Part shown: positions 1-9,300 of the stretch, in pieces | How positions within the stretch are numbered: position 1 is the stretch's first letter | Layout of the letters: every line of letters starts with the position of its first letter | Assembly: GCA_023150895.1 (NCBI GenBank) | Contig: JAKLJY010000045.1 | Coordinates: 1 to 50,000, forward strand | Direction of reading: 5' to 3' | DNA from: Myxococcota bacterium | Lineage (GTDB): Bacteria; Myxococcota_A; Bradymonadia; UBA7976; UBA1532 | Length of the DNA: 50,000 nt | Made by a program: the position numbers and the translations under genes | The notes under the pieces: model-generated | What the model was told of the DNA's origin: nothing | Seen by the model: only the letters and a program-made list of their open reading frames with translations | Database searches by the model: none

Positions 1-1561
1 GGGCGAGGTCCTTCAGGTGGCGACGCGAGCCCTCGCCGGCGGCCACGCGGCCCATCATGTGTTTCACGAGCGTCGTGCCGACGCGACAGGGCGTGCAGAA
101 CCCGCAGCTCTCGTGCGCGAAGAAACGCGCGAAGTTGTCGACGACGCGCACCATGTCGCGGGTTTCGTCGAAGACCATGAACGCGCCGGCGCTCGGCACG
201 TCCTCGAAGGCGATGCGTCGGGTGAACTCGTTGGCGGCGAGCAGCGTGCCCGATGGCCCGCCGACCTGCACCGCCTGCGTGCGCGCGGCGCCCGCGTCGT
301 TGAGGACCTGCCGGATGGTCACGCCGAAGGGATACTCGTAGATGCCGGGCCGGGCGACGTCACCGGAGACGGAGAGCACCTTCGTCCCCGCCGAGCGGGC
401 CGTGCCGAGGGCGCGGAACCAGTCGGCACCGTGCAGGGCGATCTGCGCCGCGGCAATGAGCGTCTCGACGTTGTTCACGATCGTCGGCCGACCGAGGTAT
501 CCGTGCGTGGCCGGGTAGGGCGGGCGGTTGCGCGGGATGCCGCGACGCCCTTCGAGCGACTCGATCAGCGCCGTCTCCTCACCGCAGACGTAGGCGCCCG
601 CCCCCATGTGGAGGTCGATGTCGAAGTCGAAACCGCGGACGTCGCGGATGTCGCGGCCGAGCAGGCCGGCCTCACGACGGGCGACGAGCGCCTGTTCGAG
701 CACCGGCTGCAGGAACGGGTACTCGGCGCGCAGGTAGATGAATCCCTTGCGTGCCCCGACCGCGAGCGCGGCCACCGTCATGCCTTCGATGAGCGCATCG
801 GCGTGGTGCATGAGCAGCACGCGGTCCTTGAACGTGCCCGGTTCGCCCTCGTCGGCGTTGCAGACGACGTAACGGTCGGGCCCCGGTGCCGCGGCGCAGG
901 CGGCCCATTTCTGGCCCGTCGTGAACCCCGCACCGCCACGCCCCCGGAGGTCCGAGCGGCGCATCTGAATCACGGTCTCGGCCGCACCACGGGCCAGTGC
1001 GGCGTCGATCGCCGCCCCCGCCGGCATCGGCGTCGACAACAGACGATCGGCCCGCTCGAGGTGCGTGTCGATGGTGAACAGATTGTCGGGCCACTGGTCG
1101 ACCGGCGAGCCGCCCCGGATGAGTGAACAGATGGCGCCGATGCGCGCAGGCGTCAGGCGGCCGATGGGGCGGCCGTTGACGAGCAGGGCCGGCCCCTGAT
1201 CACAGAGCCCCGTGCAGGCCGTCAGCGACACGCTCAGTCGGCCGTCGCGGCTGACCTCGCCGAGCTGCAGATGAAACGCGTCGAGCATGCGCTGCCGAAG
1301 CTCGGCGCTGCCCTGCATCTCGTCGGTGATGTTGTCGCTGAAATGGACCCGGTAGCGCCCCCGCGGCTCCGTCTCGAAGAAAGCGTAGAACCCGGCGACG
1401 CCCTCGACCGAGCTGCGCGGGACGGCGAGCGCTTCGGCGATGGTGGTGATGGTGGTCGGAGAGATGAACCCGTCGAGCTCCATGACACCACGCAGGATCT
1501 GAACGAGCCGGGTGGAGTCGTAGGCATTGCGGGCCAGGATCTCGGAGAGTCCGCGGTGCAT
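1..1561 (-). CDS. hoxF: NAD-reducing hydrogenase diaphorase subunit HoxF (NuoE-NuoF fusion), 3' end cut by window
   Basis: The minus-strand frame is open from an ATG at 1561 to the window edge (520 codons). An N-terminal NuoE-like domain (about residues 1-140) is fused to a NuoF-like flavoprotein domain. Visible motifs are GRGGAGF near 204 (NADH/FMN glycine loop), NADEGEPGTFKDR near 232, GAGAYVCGEETALIES, and ESCGFCTPCR near 481 (4Fe-4S ligands; the fourth Cys lies off the window). The NuoE part keeps only CTGLC and lacks the first cysteine pair, so its 2Fe-2S site is probably lost, as in HoxF. From family knowledge, HoxF oxidises or reduces NAD(H) for the HoxYH [NiFe] hydrogenase. A candidate ribosome site (AAGGA) lies about 10 bases upstream. 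A fused complex I NuoEF or another diaphorase is the alternative; hoxU, hoxY and hoxH would have to lie beyond position 1. Confidence 0.82.
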   Translation of the reverse strand, partial: MHRGLSEILARNAYDSTRLVQILRGVMELDGFISPTTITTIAEALAVPRSSVEGVAGFYAFFETEPRGRYRVHFSDNITDEMQGSAELRQRMLDAFHLQLGEVSRDGRLSVSLTACTGLCDQGPALLVNGRPIGRLTPARIGAICSLIRGGSPVDQWPDNLFTIDTHLERADRLLSTPMPAGAAIDAALARGAAETVIQMRRSDLRGRGGAGFTTGQKWAACAAAPGPDRYVVCNADEGEPGTFKDRVLLMHHADALIEGMTVAALAVGARKGFIYLRAEYPFLQPVLEQALVARREAGLLGRDIRDVRGFDFDIDLHMGAGAYVCGEETALIESLEGRRGIPRNRPPYPATHGYLGRPTIVNNVETLIAAAQIALHGADWFRALGTARSAGTKVLSVSGDVARPGIYEYPFGVTIRQVLNDAGAARTQAVQVGGPSGTLLAANEFTRRIAFEDVPSAGAFMVFDETRDMVRVVDNFARFFAHESCGFCTPCRVGTTLVKHMMGRVAAGEGSRRHLKDLA

Positions 1562-1640
1562 GAGCGGCTGTCCTTGTCCAGGGGGAAGGTCGCGGCGGGG
1601 GGAAAGAAGGACTCGGCGAGACCGGACGAAACGCGCCTTG

Positions 1641-2171
1641 TTACGTGCGCATCGCGGACGTGGCGGGGGCGCGGACGAACGTCCCGTGCTCACGGTCCTT
1701 TTCGACGCCGGGAAAGGCCAGGACCTGATTGTGCATCGCAACATACACTCCGGGGGCCAGAATCTGAACCGCCAGGAGGGCCTCCGTGAGGTTTTGCAGA
1801 GCGTCGGTGTTTCGCAGCTCGTAGGGCCGCATCGCGCCGGTCAGAACAATGGGCACGGGAGGGCGCGGGTGCAAGTCGTAGGTGCGTTCTCCCGTCACGG
1901 CGAGGCGGTCCGTGCCGTGCACGATGATCACGCCGTCGTGTGCCTCGGCCATGGTGCCGGCCGTCCGCGCGATCAGGTCGTGATCTCGCGGGCTCATCTC
2001 CAGGCTGTCCTTGTTCATCAGCGGGATGCGGACGATGTCGACCCCGCGCAACTCGAGCTGCGCGAGCATCATGTCGAGCACGCTGACCTGATTGGCGAGC
2101 ACGCCCCGCAGGGCGTCGTAGGTCTTCTCGATCGTGCCGCCGGTCGAGATCAGGGCGATGCGTTTGCTCAT
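1641..2171 (-). CDS. Asparaginase-like protein, N-terminal domain only
   Basis: This 176-residue protein begins with the type I/II asparaginase signature STGGTI (nucleophile Thr), followed by a Tyr about 8 residues later. It has HGTDRLAVT in place of the usual HGTDTMEET, and a Lys in PGVEKDREHGTF that can be the triad lysine. Normal asparaginases are 320-350 residues; the small C-terminal domain that completes the active site is absent. The stop is clean, and there are only 79 bases before the next gene, so this is not a frameshifted full-length gene. The ATG overlaps the stop of the upstream lipoprotein gene (ATGA), so translation is probably coupled. Compact asparaginase-domain proteins of this size exist in other bacteria; whether they hydrolyse asparagine is not evident from the sequence. 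Confidence 0.85.
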   Translation of the reverse strand: MSKRIALISTGGTIEKTYDALRGVLANQVSVLDMMLAQLELRGVDIVRIPLMNKDSLEMSPRDHDLIARTAGTMAEAHDGVIIVHGTDRLAVTGERTYDLHPRPPVPIVLTGAMRPYELRNTDALQNLTEALLAVQILAPGVYVAMHNQVLAFPGVEKDREHGTFVRAPATSAMRT

Positions 2172-5100
2172 GGGGCGCAGGCGTTGGGGCGTCCGGGGGT
2201 GGGCTCGGCAAAGGCGAAGTCGCGGGCGTTGTCGTCCGTGTCGCGCCCGTCGGGGCAGCGCGAGAGCGACGTCACGAAGCCGTTGTCGTTGGGGGCGAAG
2301 GTGCCCTCGGTCACGTTGGGGATGCGGATGCCGTAGGACATGCCGTCGAGCCGGTTGCCCGTGTTCTGATCGACGAGGCGCAGGCCGTCGGCGTCGTTCT
2401 GCAGCGCCGCCCCGTTGCGCAGGCCCAGGACGCCGGCCGGCAGGAGGTCGAGAATGGCCTGCTCCCGGGTGACGACCAGGAATCCGCCCGCGGGCACGGC
2501 CGCACCGGCGGCGGAGAGGTCGATCGTCGCGTAGACGGCATTCGTCGCGCCGTTGACGAGCTCCACGGCCAGGCCGTCGAGGGGCATGGGCGCGTTCCCG
2601 GGGTTGAAGAGCTCGTAGAACTCCGCGCCGTCGCCGCCGGGCTGATCGGGGTCGATCTCGTTGATCAGAAGGCCCATGCGCGCGGGCGGGGCAGGCTGCA
2701 CGTCGATGGCGGTCTCGGCTTCGGCCCCGCCGGCGCGAACGGTGATCGTCACCGCTCCTTCGATGGCGCCGGCGTTGCAAGCCAGCTCGACCCGGCGGGC
2801 GCCGTCCGGGAGCACCGGATCGGCCGGGCAAACGAGGCCGCCGGCGGGCTCGACGATGACCTCGAGGGGCAGATCGCCGCCGACGCGCGGGACGGCGAGG
2901 CTCACCGTCAGCACGACCGCTTCGCCGACGATGGGGTCGGCGGGCGCGGCGGCCGCGGCCAGGGGGGCCGGGCAGGTGTTCGCCGCCCCGGGGCTCGGGA
3001 CACCGAGGCGGAAGTCGTCGTTGTTGTCGTCCGTGTCCGCCCCGTTCGGACAACGGCTCAGGCTGAAGGGCAGATCGTCGCCCGTGTCCACCAGAACTGG
3101 CGCCGCGCCCTCGCCCGCGCCCGCGATTTCGGCCTCGTAGGCGAGACCGTCGACGACCTCCGGGGCCCCCCCGCGGCGGGCGACGAGGCGCACGGCGTCG
3201 GGGCCGTTCTGCAGGCCGCCGGGCAGGGCGATCGTCGGCAGACCATCGGGCAGAAGGGCCAGCACGGCCGGCATGCCGACGACCAGGTAACCACCGGCCG
3301 GCAGCGTGTCGATCGCGCCGTCGAGCGCGAGCTCGTCCAGGACCGCGCCGCCACTGCCGTCGACCACTTGCAGCGCGAAGGGCGCGAGGGCGATGTCGTC
3401 CGCGGTGGGGTTGAAGATCTCGACGAAGTCGAAGTCGTCCGCGCCCGGCTGGTCGTAGTCGACCTCGTTGATGACCGGGTGCGCGAGCGGCGGGGGCAGG
3501 GCGCCCACCACCAGGAGCGCGTCGGCCGTCCCGCCGTCGCCCTCGACGCGCACCAGGTAGTCTCCGGGGGCGTCCGGGGCACTGCAGGCGACCACCGCGC
3601 GGCGCGCGCCCTCGGGCACGCTCGGATCGATGGCGCAGGTGCCGCCGGCCGGCTCGAAGGTCAGCGTCAGGGGGGTGCCCCCGGCCGGGGCCGCGAAGTC
3701 GAGTTCGACCCGGGCCTCGAAGTCGCCGCCGGAGAGGACCTGTGCGGGGTTGAGGCTGAGCGCGAGGGGCGGCAGACAATCGTTCGCCGTACCGACGGTC
3801 GGGTGCGCGAACGCGAAATCGGCCGCGTTGTCGTCCGTGTCGACGCCGTTCGGGCAACGGGCGACGGAGAGCGCCGCGTCGGCGCCGGTGTCGCGCACGC
3901 GCGTCGGCGCGCCCTCGGCGAGCGCGCCAGGGTCGCTCCCGAAAGCGACGGCGTCGAGGACGACGGCCGGCAGTGCGAGCTCGTCGACGAGCCGCACCGC
4001 GTGGCCCGCGTCGTTCAGGATCGAGCCGCCGAGCGCGATGGCCGGCACGTCGGCGGGCAGCTCGGCGACGAGCTCCGGCGCGGCGACGACGAGATAACCG
4101 CCGGGGGGCAGCGTCTCGCCGAGCACATCGAGGGCGTGGCGTTCGTAAACCGCGCCCGTCGCGCCGTTCACGAGTTGAAGCGAGAGCGCGACGAGGGGCG
4201 CCGGGCGGTCCGTCGGGTTGTGGATCTCGACGAATTCGGCGTCGTCGGCTCCGGGCTGATCCACGTCGACCTCGTTGATGACGAGCGGCACGCGCTCGAC
4301 GGGGAGCGGAGCGACGATCGTGAACATGCCCTCGGCGCTGAGCTCGAGCTCCGGCGACTCGACGACGACCTCGACGTCGCCCTGCTCGGCGCCGGCGAAG
4401 AAGTCGAACGTCGCGCTGACCTCGCCGGCGTCGATGAGACCCACCTCGGGGCCACGCGCACCGGCAGCGGGCGTGAAGTCGAACACGAGGGGGAGCCCGT
4501 CCGGGCCGGCCGGCAGGTCAATCGTCACGGTGAGGGTGAAGGGCGAGCGCGCGGGCACCTCGGCCGGGGCGATCTCGAGCATCATGACCCGCGGCGACGG
4601 GGGCGGGCAGACGTTGACCGCGCCCGGCGAGCCGACGATCTGGACGAAGTCGGCGTTGTTGTCGTCCGTGTCCGTGCCGTCGGGACAGCGCCCGATGGCC
4701 CCGGGACCGGCCTCGACGTCCCCGGGGGCGCCGTTGCCCTCGCCGACCCCGGCGAGGCTGCCCTCCCAGGCGACGCCATCGATGAACCGGCCGCCGTCGA
4801 GCGTGTCGACGAGGCGCGCGCCGTCGGGGGCGCCGTTCTGGATGCCGCCCTCGAGGACGAGGCCGAGAGTGCCCTCGGGGAGCGCGTCGAGCACGCTCTG
4901 TGCCCCGATGACCAGGTAGCCGCCCGGTGCCAGCTCGTCGCCGGCCAGCCCGAGGTCGAACGTGGCATAGGTCTCGCGGTTGCTGCCGTTGACGAGCTCT
5001 AGCGCCTTGCCGCGCAGGCGTGCCGGCGCGTCCGCGACGTTGAGAATTTCCAGATACTCGGCCTCGTCGGCGGAGACCTGGTCGTAGTCGATCTCGTTGA

Positions 5101-5542
5101 TCACGAGGCGCCCGAGATCGGGGGGCGGGGGTACGTCCGGTTGCAGGTCCGGGGGCAGGCCCGCGTCGGCCGGTTCGCCGCCACCGCCCGAGCCGCCCCA
5201 CTCGCCGCCGGTGTTGCCGCCGGTGCTGCCGCCGACGGGGTCGCCGCCGGTGTTGCCGCCGACGGGGTCGCCGCCGGTGCTGCCGCCGACGGGGTCGCCG
5301 CCGGTGTTGCCGCCGACGGGGTCGCCGCCGGTGCTGCCGCCGGTGCTGCCGCCGACCGGATCGCCGCCGGTGCTGCCGCCCATGTCTCCGGACGGGATCA
5401 TCGCGCCACCGGGGCCGCCGTCCTGCGGGCGCGTCGCCGCGTCCGGGTCAGGCGTCGTGCTGCCGCCGCCGCTGTCCGCGCAGGCCGTCACCGCGAGGGC
5501 GGCGAGAAGCGTCCGGTATCGTGGGTGCAGAGTGATGCTCAT
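2168..5542 (-). CDS. Large surface lipoprotein with four lamin-tail domains
   Basis: This 1124-residue protein has a short lipoprotein signal ending in the lipobox VTAC (about residue 20). A Gly/Ser/Thr linker follows (about residues 50-115) built of a 9-residue repeat GGDPVGGST/GGDPVGGNT. Four copies of a lamin-tail-domain module then begin near residues 147, 420, 689 and 957. Each opens with a variant of VINEIDYDQ followed by E-[YF]-xE, and each ends with a RCPNGxDTDDN motif just before the next segment. Short Ig-like stretches separate the copies. Such proteins are thought to be exported and anchored in the outer membrane; the ligand is unknown. The gene is the first of a minus-strand group with the asparaginase-like gene, which it overlaps by 4 bases. 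No strong ribosome site is visible (GGAC 6 bases before ATG). Confidence 0.88.
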   Translation of the reverse strand: MSITLHPRYRTLLAALAVTACADSGGGSTTPDPDAATRPQDGGPGGAMIPSGDMGGSTGGDPVGGSTGGSTGGDPVGGNTGGDPVGGSTGGDPVGGNTGGDPVGGSTGGNTGGEWGGSGGGGEPADAGLPPDLQPDVPPPPDLGRLVINEIDYDQVSADEAEYLEILNVADAPARLRGKALELVNGSNRETYATFDLGLAGDELAPGGYLVIGAQSVLDALPEGTLGLVLEGGIQNGAPDGARLVDTLDGGRFIDGVAWEGSLAGVGEGNGAPGDVEAGPGAIGRCPDGTDTDDNNADFVQIVGSPGAVNVCPPPSPRVMMLEIAPAEVPARSPFTLTVTIDLPAGPDGLPLVFDFTPAAGARGPEVGLIDAGEVSATFDFFAGAEQGDVEVVVESPELELSAEGMFTIVAPLPVERVPLVINEVDVDQPGADDAEFVEIHNPTDRPAPLVALSLQLVNGATGAVYERHALDVLGETLPPGGYLVVAAPELVAELPADVPAIALGGSILNDAGHAVRLVDELALPAVVLDAVAFGSDPGALAEGAPTRVRDTGADAALSVARCPNGVDTDDNAADFAFAHPTVGTANDCLPPLALSLNPAQVLSGGDFEARVELDFAAPAGGTPLTLTFEPAGGTCAIDPSVPEGARRAVVACSAPDAPGDYLVRVEGDGGTADALLVVGALPPPLAHPVINEVDYDQPGADDFDFVEIFNPTADDIALAPFALQVVDGSGGAVLDELALDGAIDTLPAGGYLVVGMPAVLALLPDGLPTIALPGGLQNGPDAVRLVARRGGAPEVVDGLAYEAEIAGAGEGAAPVLVDTGDDLPFSLSRCPNGADTDDNNDDFRLGVPSPGAANTCPAPLAAAAAPADPIVGEAVVLTVSLAVPRVGGDLPLEVIVEPAGGLVCPADPVLPDGARRVELACNAGAIEGAVTITVRAGGAEAETAIDVQPAPPARMGLLINEIDPDQPGGDGAEFYELFNPGNAPMPLDGLAVELVNGATNAVYATIDLSAAGAAVPAGGFLVVTREQAILDLLPAGVLGLRNGAALQNDADGLRLVDQNTGNRLDGMSYGIRIPNVTEGTFAPNDNGFVTSLSRCPDGRDTDDNARDFAFAEPTPGRPNACAP
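5210..5382 (-). repeat. In-frame 27-base tandem repeat encoding Gly-rich linker
   Basis: Consecutive copies of a 27-base unit encode GGDPVGGST or GGDPVGGNT, with some GGSTGG half-units. The copies are nearly identical at the DNA level, so slippage could change linker length. The repeat lies directly after the lipobox of the lamin-tail lipoprotein. Confidence 0.85.
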
Positions 5543-5559
5543 GGGTCGTCCGTCTTTCC

Positions 5560-5575
5560 CCGGCCGTCAGGCCGG
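5560..5575. terminator. Perfect 6-bp hairpin, possible terminator
   Basis: CCGGCC-GTCA-GGCCGG forms a 6-bp stem with a 4-base loop, 18 bases upstream of the lamin-tail gene start. No T-tract follows on either strand, so a role in termination is only suggested. It overlaps the end of the possible small ORF 5567-5737. Confidence 0.3.
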
Positions 5576-5737
5576 TCGCTCTCCGCGGCTGCCGGCGCGC
5601 GGCCTGAAGGGCCGGGCCAGCGCCTCGATCGGGTGAATCGCCATCGCCGTGCCGGTCGCCTCGTGCGCGCCTCCAGAAGGCGCACATGCGTCCACCGCAG
5701 ACGCTTCGGTCGGGACGGCGTGTGCGGGGGTGGACAT
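5567..5737 (-). CDS. Possible small protein, 56 residues
   Basis: A 56-residue reading frame starts MSTPAHAVPTEASAV and has an internal Arg/Pro-rich C-terminus. Two signals support it: a GGAG ribosome site 7 bases before the ATG, and a good promoter (5782-5810) about 40 bases upstream. No signal peptide, membrane segment or recognised domain is seen. It could instead be part of the untranslated leader of the lamin-tail lipoprotein mRNA. Confidence 0.35.
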   Translation of the reverse strand: MSTPAHAVPTEASAVDACAPSGGAHEATGTAMAIHPIEALARPFRPRAGSRGERPA

Positions 5738-5781
5738 CGGAGGCTCCGGCGGGACCGCCCGTCGGGCGATCGGATGCCGGC

Positions 5782-5810
5782 TTTTTAGCGGATCCGTCCC
5801 GCGGAGGCAA
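5782..5810 (-). promoter_or_regulatory. Sigma-70-like promoter, minus strand
   Basis: Reading leftwards, TTGCCT (5810-5805), a 17-base spacer and TAAAAA (5787-5782) match the -35/-10 consensus at 4 of 6 bases each. It would transcribe the small ORF at 5737 and then the lamin-tail lipoprotein operon, and it sits just after the stop of the NTF2-like gene. Confidence 0.5.
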
Positions 5811-5837
5811 AGCGCGCGGGTGGCACCGGACGCCGCG

Positions 5838-6356
5838 TCACCGCGAGTTTGCCGGGCCGTCGCCGACGTGTGACGCATCCGCCCGGCGTCGGCTGAACTT
5901 CGTGAGGTCCGCGCCGGCCCGTCGTCGGAGGGTGTTCTGCAGGGGAGGCGCCCAGCCGAAGAGCCGGCCGACGGGGCCGAGCGCCATCCCGGTCCACCGC
6001 CACAGATCGAACGCATCGCGATGTGTCGCGATGCGTCCGTCCCGGAACGTGAACGTGGCGTCGATGCGGTTGTGGACGGCCCGGCCCGTGACCGAGAACG
6101 TGTACCAGGCCTCCCAGTGCGCACGCCCGGCCGCGGCATCGGCGAAGACCCCGCTGACCTCGATGCGCAGGCCGACGTCCCCGCCGCGGGCACAGAGCAT
6201 GCGCCACATGTCCCGTGCCGCCTCGCCACGCAGATCGGGGAACACGGGGTCCGAAAACCGCACGTCGTCGGTGTAGCACCGGGACATGCCCTCGGCGTCG
6301 AAGCGTGAAAAGGCCTCGTAGAAGGCTTCGATGCAGGCGGCGTGCGGGTGGGTCAT
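5838..6356 (-). CDS. SnoaL/NTF2-like fold protein
   Basis: The 172-residue product opens with CIEAFYEAFSRFDAEGM and YTDDVRFSDPVF, the usual pattern of SnoaL-like/nuclear-transport-factor-2-like small proteins. It continues with the expected alternating strands (EVSGVFAD, HWEAWYTFSVTGR, ATFTFRDGRIATHRDAFD). Members of this cone-shaped fold range from isomerases and cyclases to non-catalytic binding proteins, so no reaction can be named. The Arg-rich last 25 residues extend beyond the usual domain. The ATG lies 13 bases after the ileS stop, so it is probably the second gene of an ileS transcript. Confidence 0.8.
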   Translation of the reverse strand: MTHPHAACIEAFYEAFSRFDAEGMSRCYTDDVRFSDPVFPDLRGEAARDMWRMLCARGGDVGLRIEVSGVFADAAAGRAHWEAWYTFSVTGRAVHNRIDATFTFRDGRIATHRDAFDLWRWTGMALGPVGRLFGWAPPLQNTLRRRAGADLTKFSRRRADASHVGDGPANSR

Positions 6357-6369
6357 GGCGCGGGTCCCC

Positions 6370-9300
6370 TCAGCCCTGGAACTTCTCGAGGCGCACGCTC
6401 ACGGGCAACCCCTCGAGCGCGACCGCTTCGGCGATGGGCGCCGCGGCGCTCAGGTCGATCCGGACCGCGAGCACCTCGTCGGCGACATAGTTGCGGTGGG
6501 CGTCGAGGGCCGCGGTCAGGGCCTCGTCTCCGCTCCAGATCTGCAATGCGATGCGGTCGGTGACCGAAAGGCCCGAGTCCTTGCGCAGCTTCTGCACGCG
6601 GCTGACGACCTCGCGGGCGTGCCCCTCCGCGACGAGCCCGGCGTCGAGGGTGGTGTCGAGGGCGACGGTCAGAGCACCCGCGGTCTCAATCACCACGTCC
6701 CCGCGGGCGGTACGGGTCACGAGCACGTCGGCGAGCGTCACCGCGGCGCCGGCCACGTCGAGCGAACCGCCGTCCTGCAACAGCGCGAACTGCGCGCGGG
6801 TCAGCCCGCCGATGAACGCCGCGGCCTCCTTCATGCGGGGCCCGAGCTTCGGCCCGAGCGTCTTGAAGTTGGCCTTGAAGGTCAGCGTCGCCAGATCGGC
6901 GTCGTCGCGCACCAGCGCGACTTCGCGGACGTTGAGCTCGTCCGCGAGCAGCTCGCGGTGGCGGTCGAGGGCGGCGAGGGCGTCGGCCTCGTGGTGCACG
7001 ATGGTCACCCGGGCGAGCGGCTGCCGCGTCTTCAGCTTGTGCTTCTCGCGAAGCGCGCGGCCGAGGCTGACGGCCTCGCGCGTCAGCTCGACGTCGCGCT
7101 CGAGCGGCAGGTCGATCAGGCTGGCGTCCACGCTCGGGTAGTCGCAGAGGTGAACGCTGTCGCGCTCCGGCGGGGCGACCCCGGGGGCGACCACGAGGTT
7201 CTGGTACAGCGCCTCCGAGACGAACGGCAGCACCGGGGCGGTGATCTGCGAGAACGTGACGAGCACTTCGTACAAGGTCGCATAGGCGCAGGCTTTCTCG
7301 TGCCGGGCCTCCGGCGTCGTCGCCGTGCGCCAGAAGCGGCGGCGACTGCGGCGGATGTACCAGTTCGTCAGATGATCGATGAACCCGAGCATGGGCGGGA
7401 TCACCCGGTAGAGGTAGTACCCCTCCATCTGCTCGTTGACCTCGCGGACCAGCGACTGCAGCACCGAAAGCAGCCAGCGATCGAGCTCCGGGCGCGCCTC
7501 GGCCGGCGGGGTGGGCACGTCGCCCATGCCGGAAGCCGGGTGCCAGCCATCGATGTTGGCGTACTGCACGAAGAACGACCACGCGTTGCGCAGGGGAAGC
7601 AGAACCGTACGCACCACCTCGCGCACCCCCGCCTCACTGAAGCGCAGGGGCTCGGCGCGCACCACCGGGGAACTGATCAGATACGCTCGCAGCGCGTCGG
7701 CGCCGTACGTCTCGAGGATCTGGCTCGGATCCGGGTAGTTGCGCTTCGACTTCGACATCTTGCTGCCGTCTTCGGCCAGCACCAGACCGTTGACGATGCA
7801 GTTCTTGAACGGGGGTGCATCGAAAAGGGCCGTCGAGAGCACCAGCAGCGTGTAAAACCACCCGCGGGTCTGATCGAGCCCCTCGGCGATGAAGCGCGCG
7901 GGGAAACGATCGCCCCACTGCGCCGCGCGGGCCGCGTCGAAGGGGTAGTGATCCTGCGCATAGGGCATCGCGCCGGATTCGAACCAGCAGTCGAAGACGT
8001 CGGGGATGCGCTTCGCGTTCGTCCCGCCGCACGCCGTGCACTTCAGCCGCAGATGGTCGATGCGGTGCGGGTGAATGTCCGTGACGGTCTCGGTGCCGCC
8101 GCTCTGCGCTTCGAGCTCGGCGATGCTGCCGACGGCCATGTCCGCGCCGCAGTCGGGACAGCTCCAGATGGGCAGGGGCGTCCCCCAGAAGCGCTTGCGC
8201 GAGATGTTCCAGTCGCGCGCCTCGGCGAGCCAGTTGCCGAACCGCTTCTGCCCCACGGCCTCCGGGACCCAGTGGATCTCTTCATTGTGCGCCACCATGC
8301 GGTCGCGCAGCGCCTCGACCTTCACGAACCAGGCCGGGACGGTCTTGTAGATGAGGGGCGTGCCGGACCGCCAGCAGAACGGATAGCTGTGCTGGATGGT
8401 CTCGTGCCTGAACACCGAGCCGCGGGCCTTGAGATCGTGGATGATCTGTTTGTCCGCTTCTTTGACGTTCTGGCCTTGGTAGTCCGTCACCGGCGCGGTG
8501 AAGCGCCCCTCCTCATCCACCGGGTCGACGACCTCGATGCCCGCCACCTTGCAGGCGAAGAAGTCGTCCTCGCCGTAGGCCGGCGCCATGTGGACGAGTC
8601 CCGTGCCGTCGGACGTCGTGACGTGATCGCTCGCGATGACCTGGAAGGCGTTGGCGGCGTCCGCGAAGTAGGGGAACAGCGGCGTGTAGCGCAGCCCCAA
8701 CAAGGCCTCGCCCTTCAGCTCGGCCAACACGACCGCATCCTTGCCGAGCACCGCCTCGAGGCGCTCGCGGGCGACGACGTAGACCTGCGCATCCCCGGTG
8801 CGGCGGGCGCGGACGTAGTCGATCCCGCGTCCGACGGCCACGCCGAGGTTCGACGGCAGCGTCCAGGGCGTCGTCGTCCAGATGAGCAGCGCCGCCCCGT
8901 CGGCGTCGTCGATGATGGGCAGGCGCACGGTCAGCGCCGGGTCCTGCACGTCGCGGTAGTCCGAGTTCGCCTCGAAGTTCGACAGCGACGTCGACAGCTT
9001 CCAGGAGAAGGGCATGACCCGACGGTCTTTGTAGACGAGACCCTTGTCCCAGAGCTGTTTGAAGACCCACCAGACGCTCTCCATGAACCAGGCGTCCATG
9101 GTCTTGTAGTCGTCGCGGAAGTCCACCCAGCGCCCGAGGCGCGTCACGACCTTCTCCCACTCGGCGGCGTACTTCAGGACGTTGGCGCGGCACGCCTCGT
9201 TGAAGTTGTCCACCCCATAGGCCCGCACGCTCGTCGGCCCCGAGAGGCCGAGCTCGCGCTCCATCTGATTCTCGATGGGCAGGCCGTGCGTATCCCAGCC

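Noticed and set aside
1561-1641. Frameshifted C-terminal half of the asparaginase
   Set aside because: Only 79 bases separate its stop from the hoxF start; there is no room for a second domain.
5210-5382. CRISPR-like array of short direct repeats
   Set aside because: The units are adjoining, without unique spacers, stay in frame and encode a Gly-rich linker. The same holds for 34690-34860.
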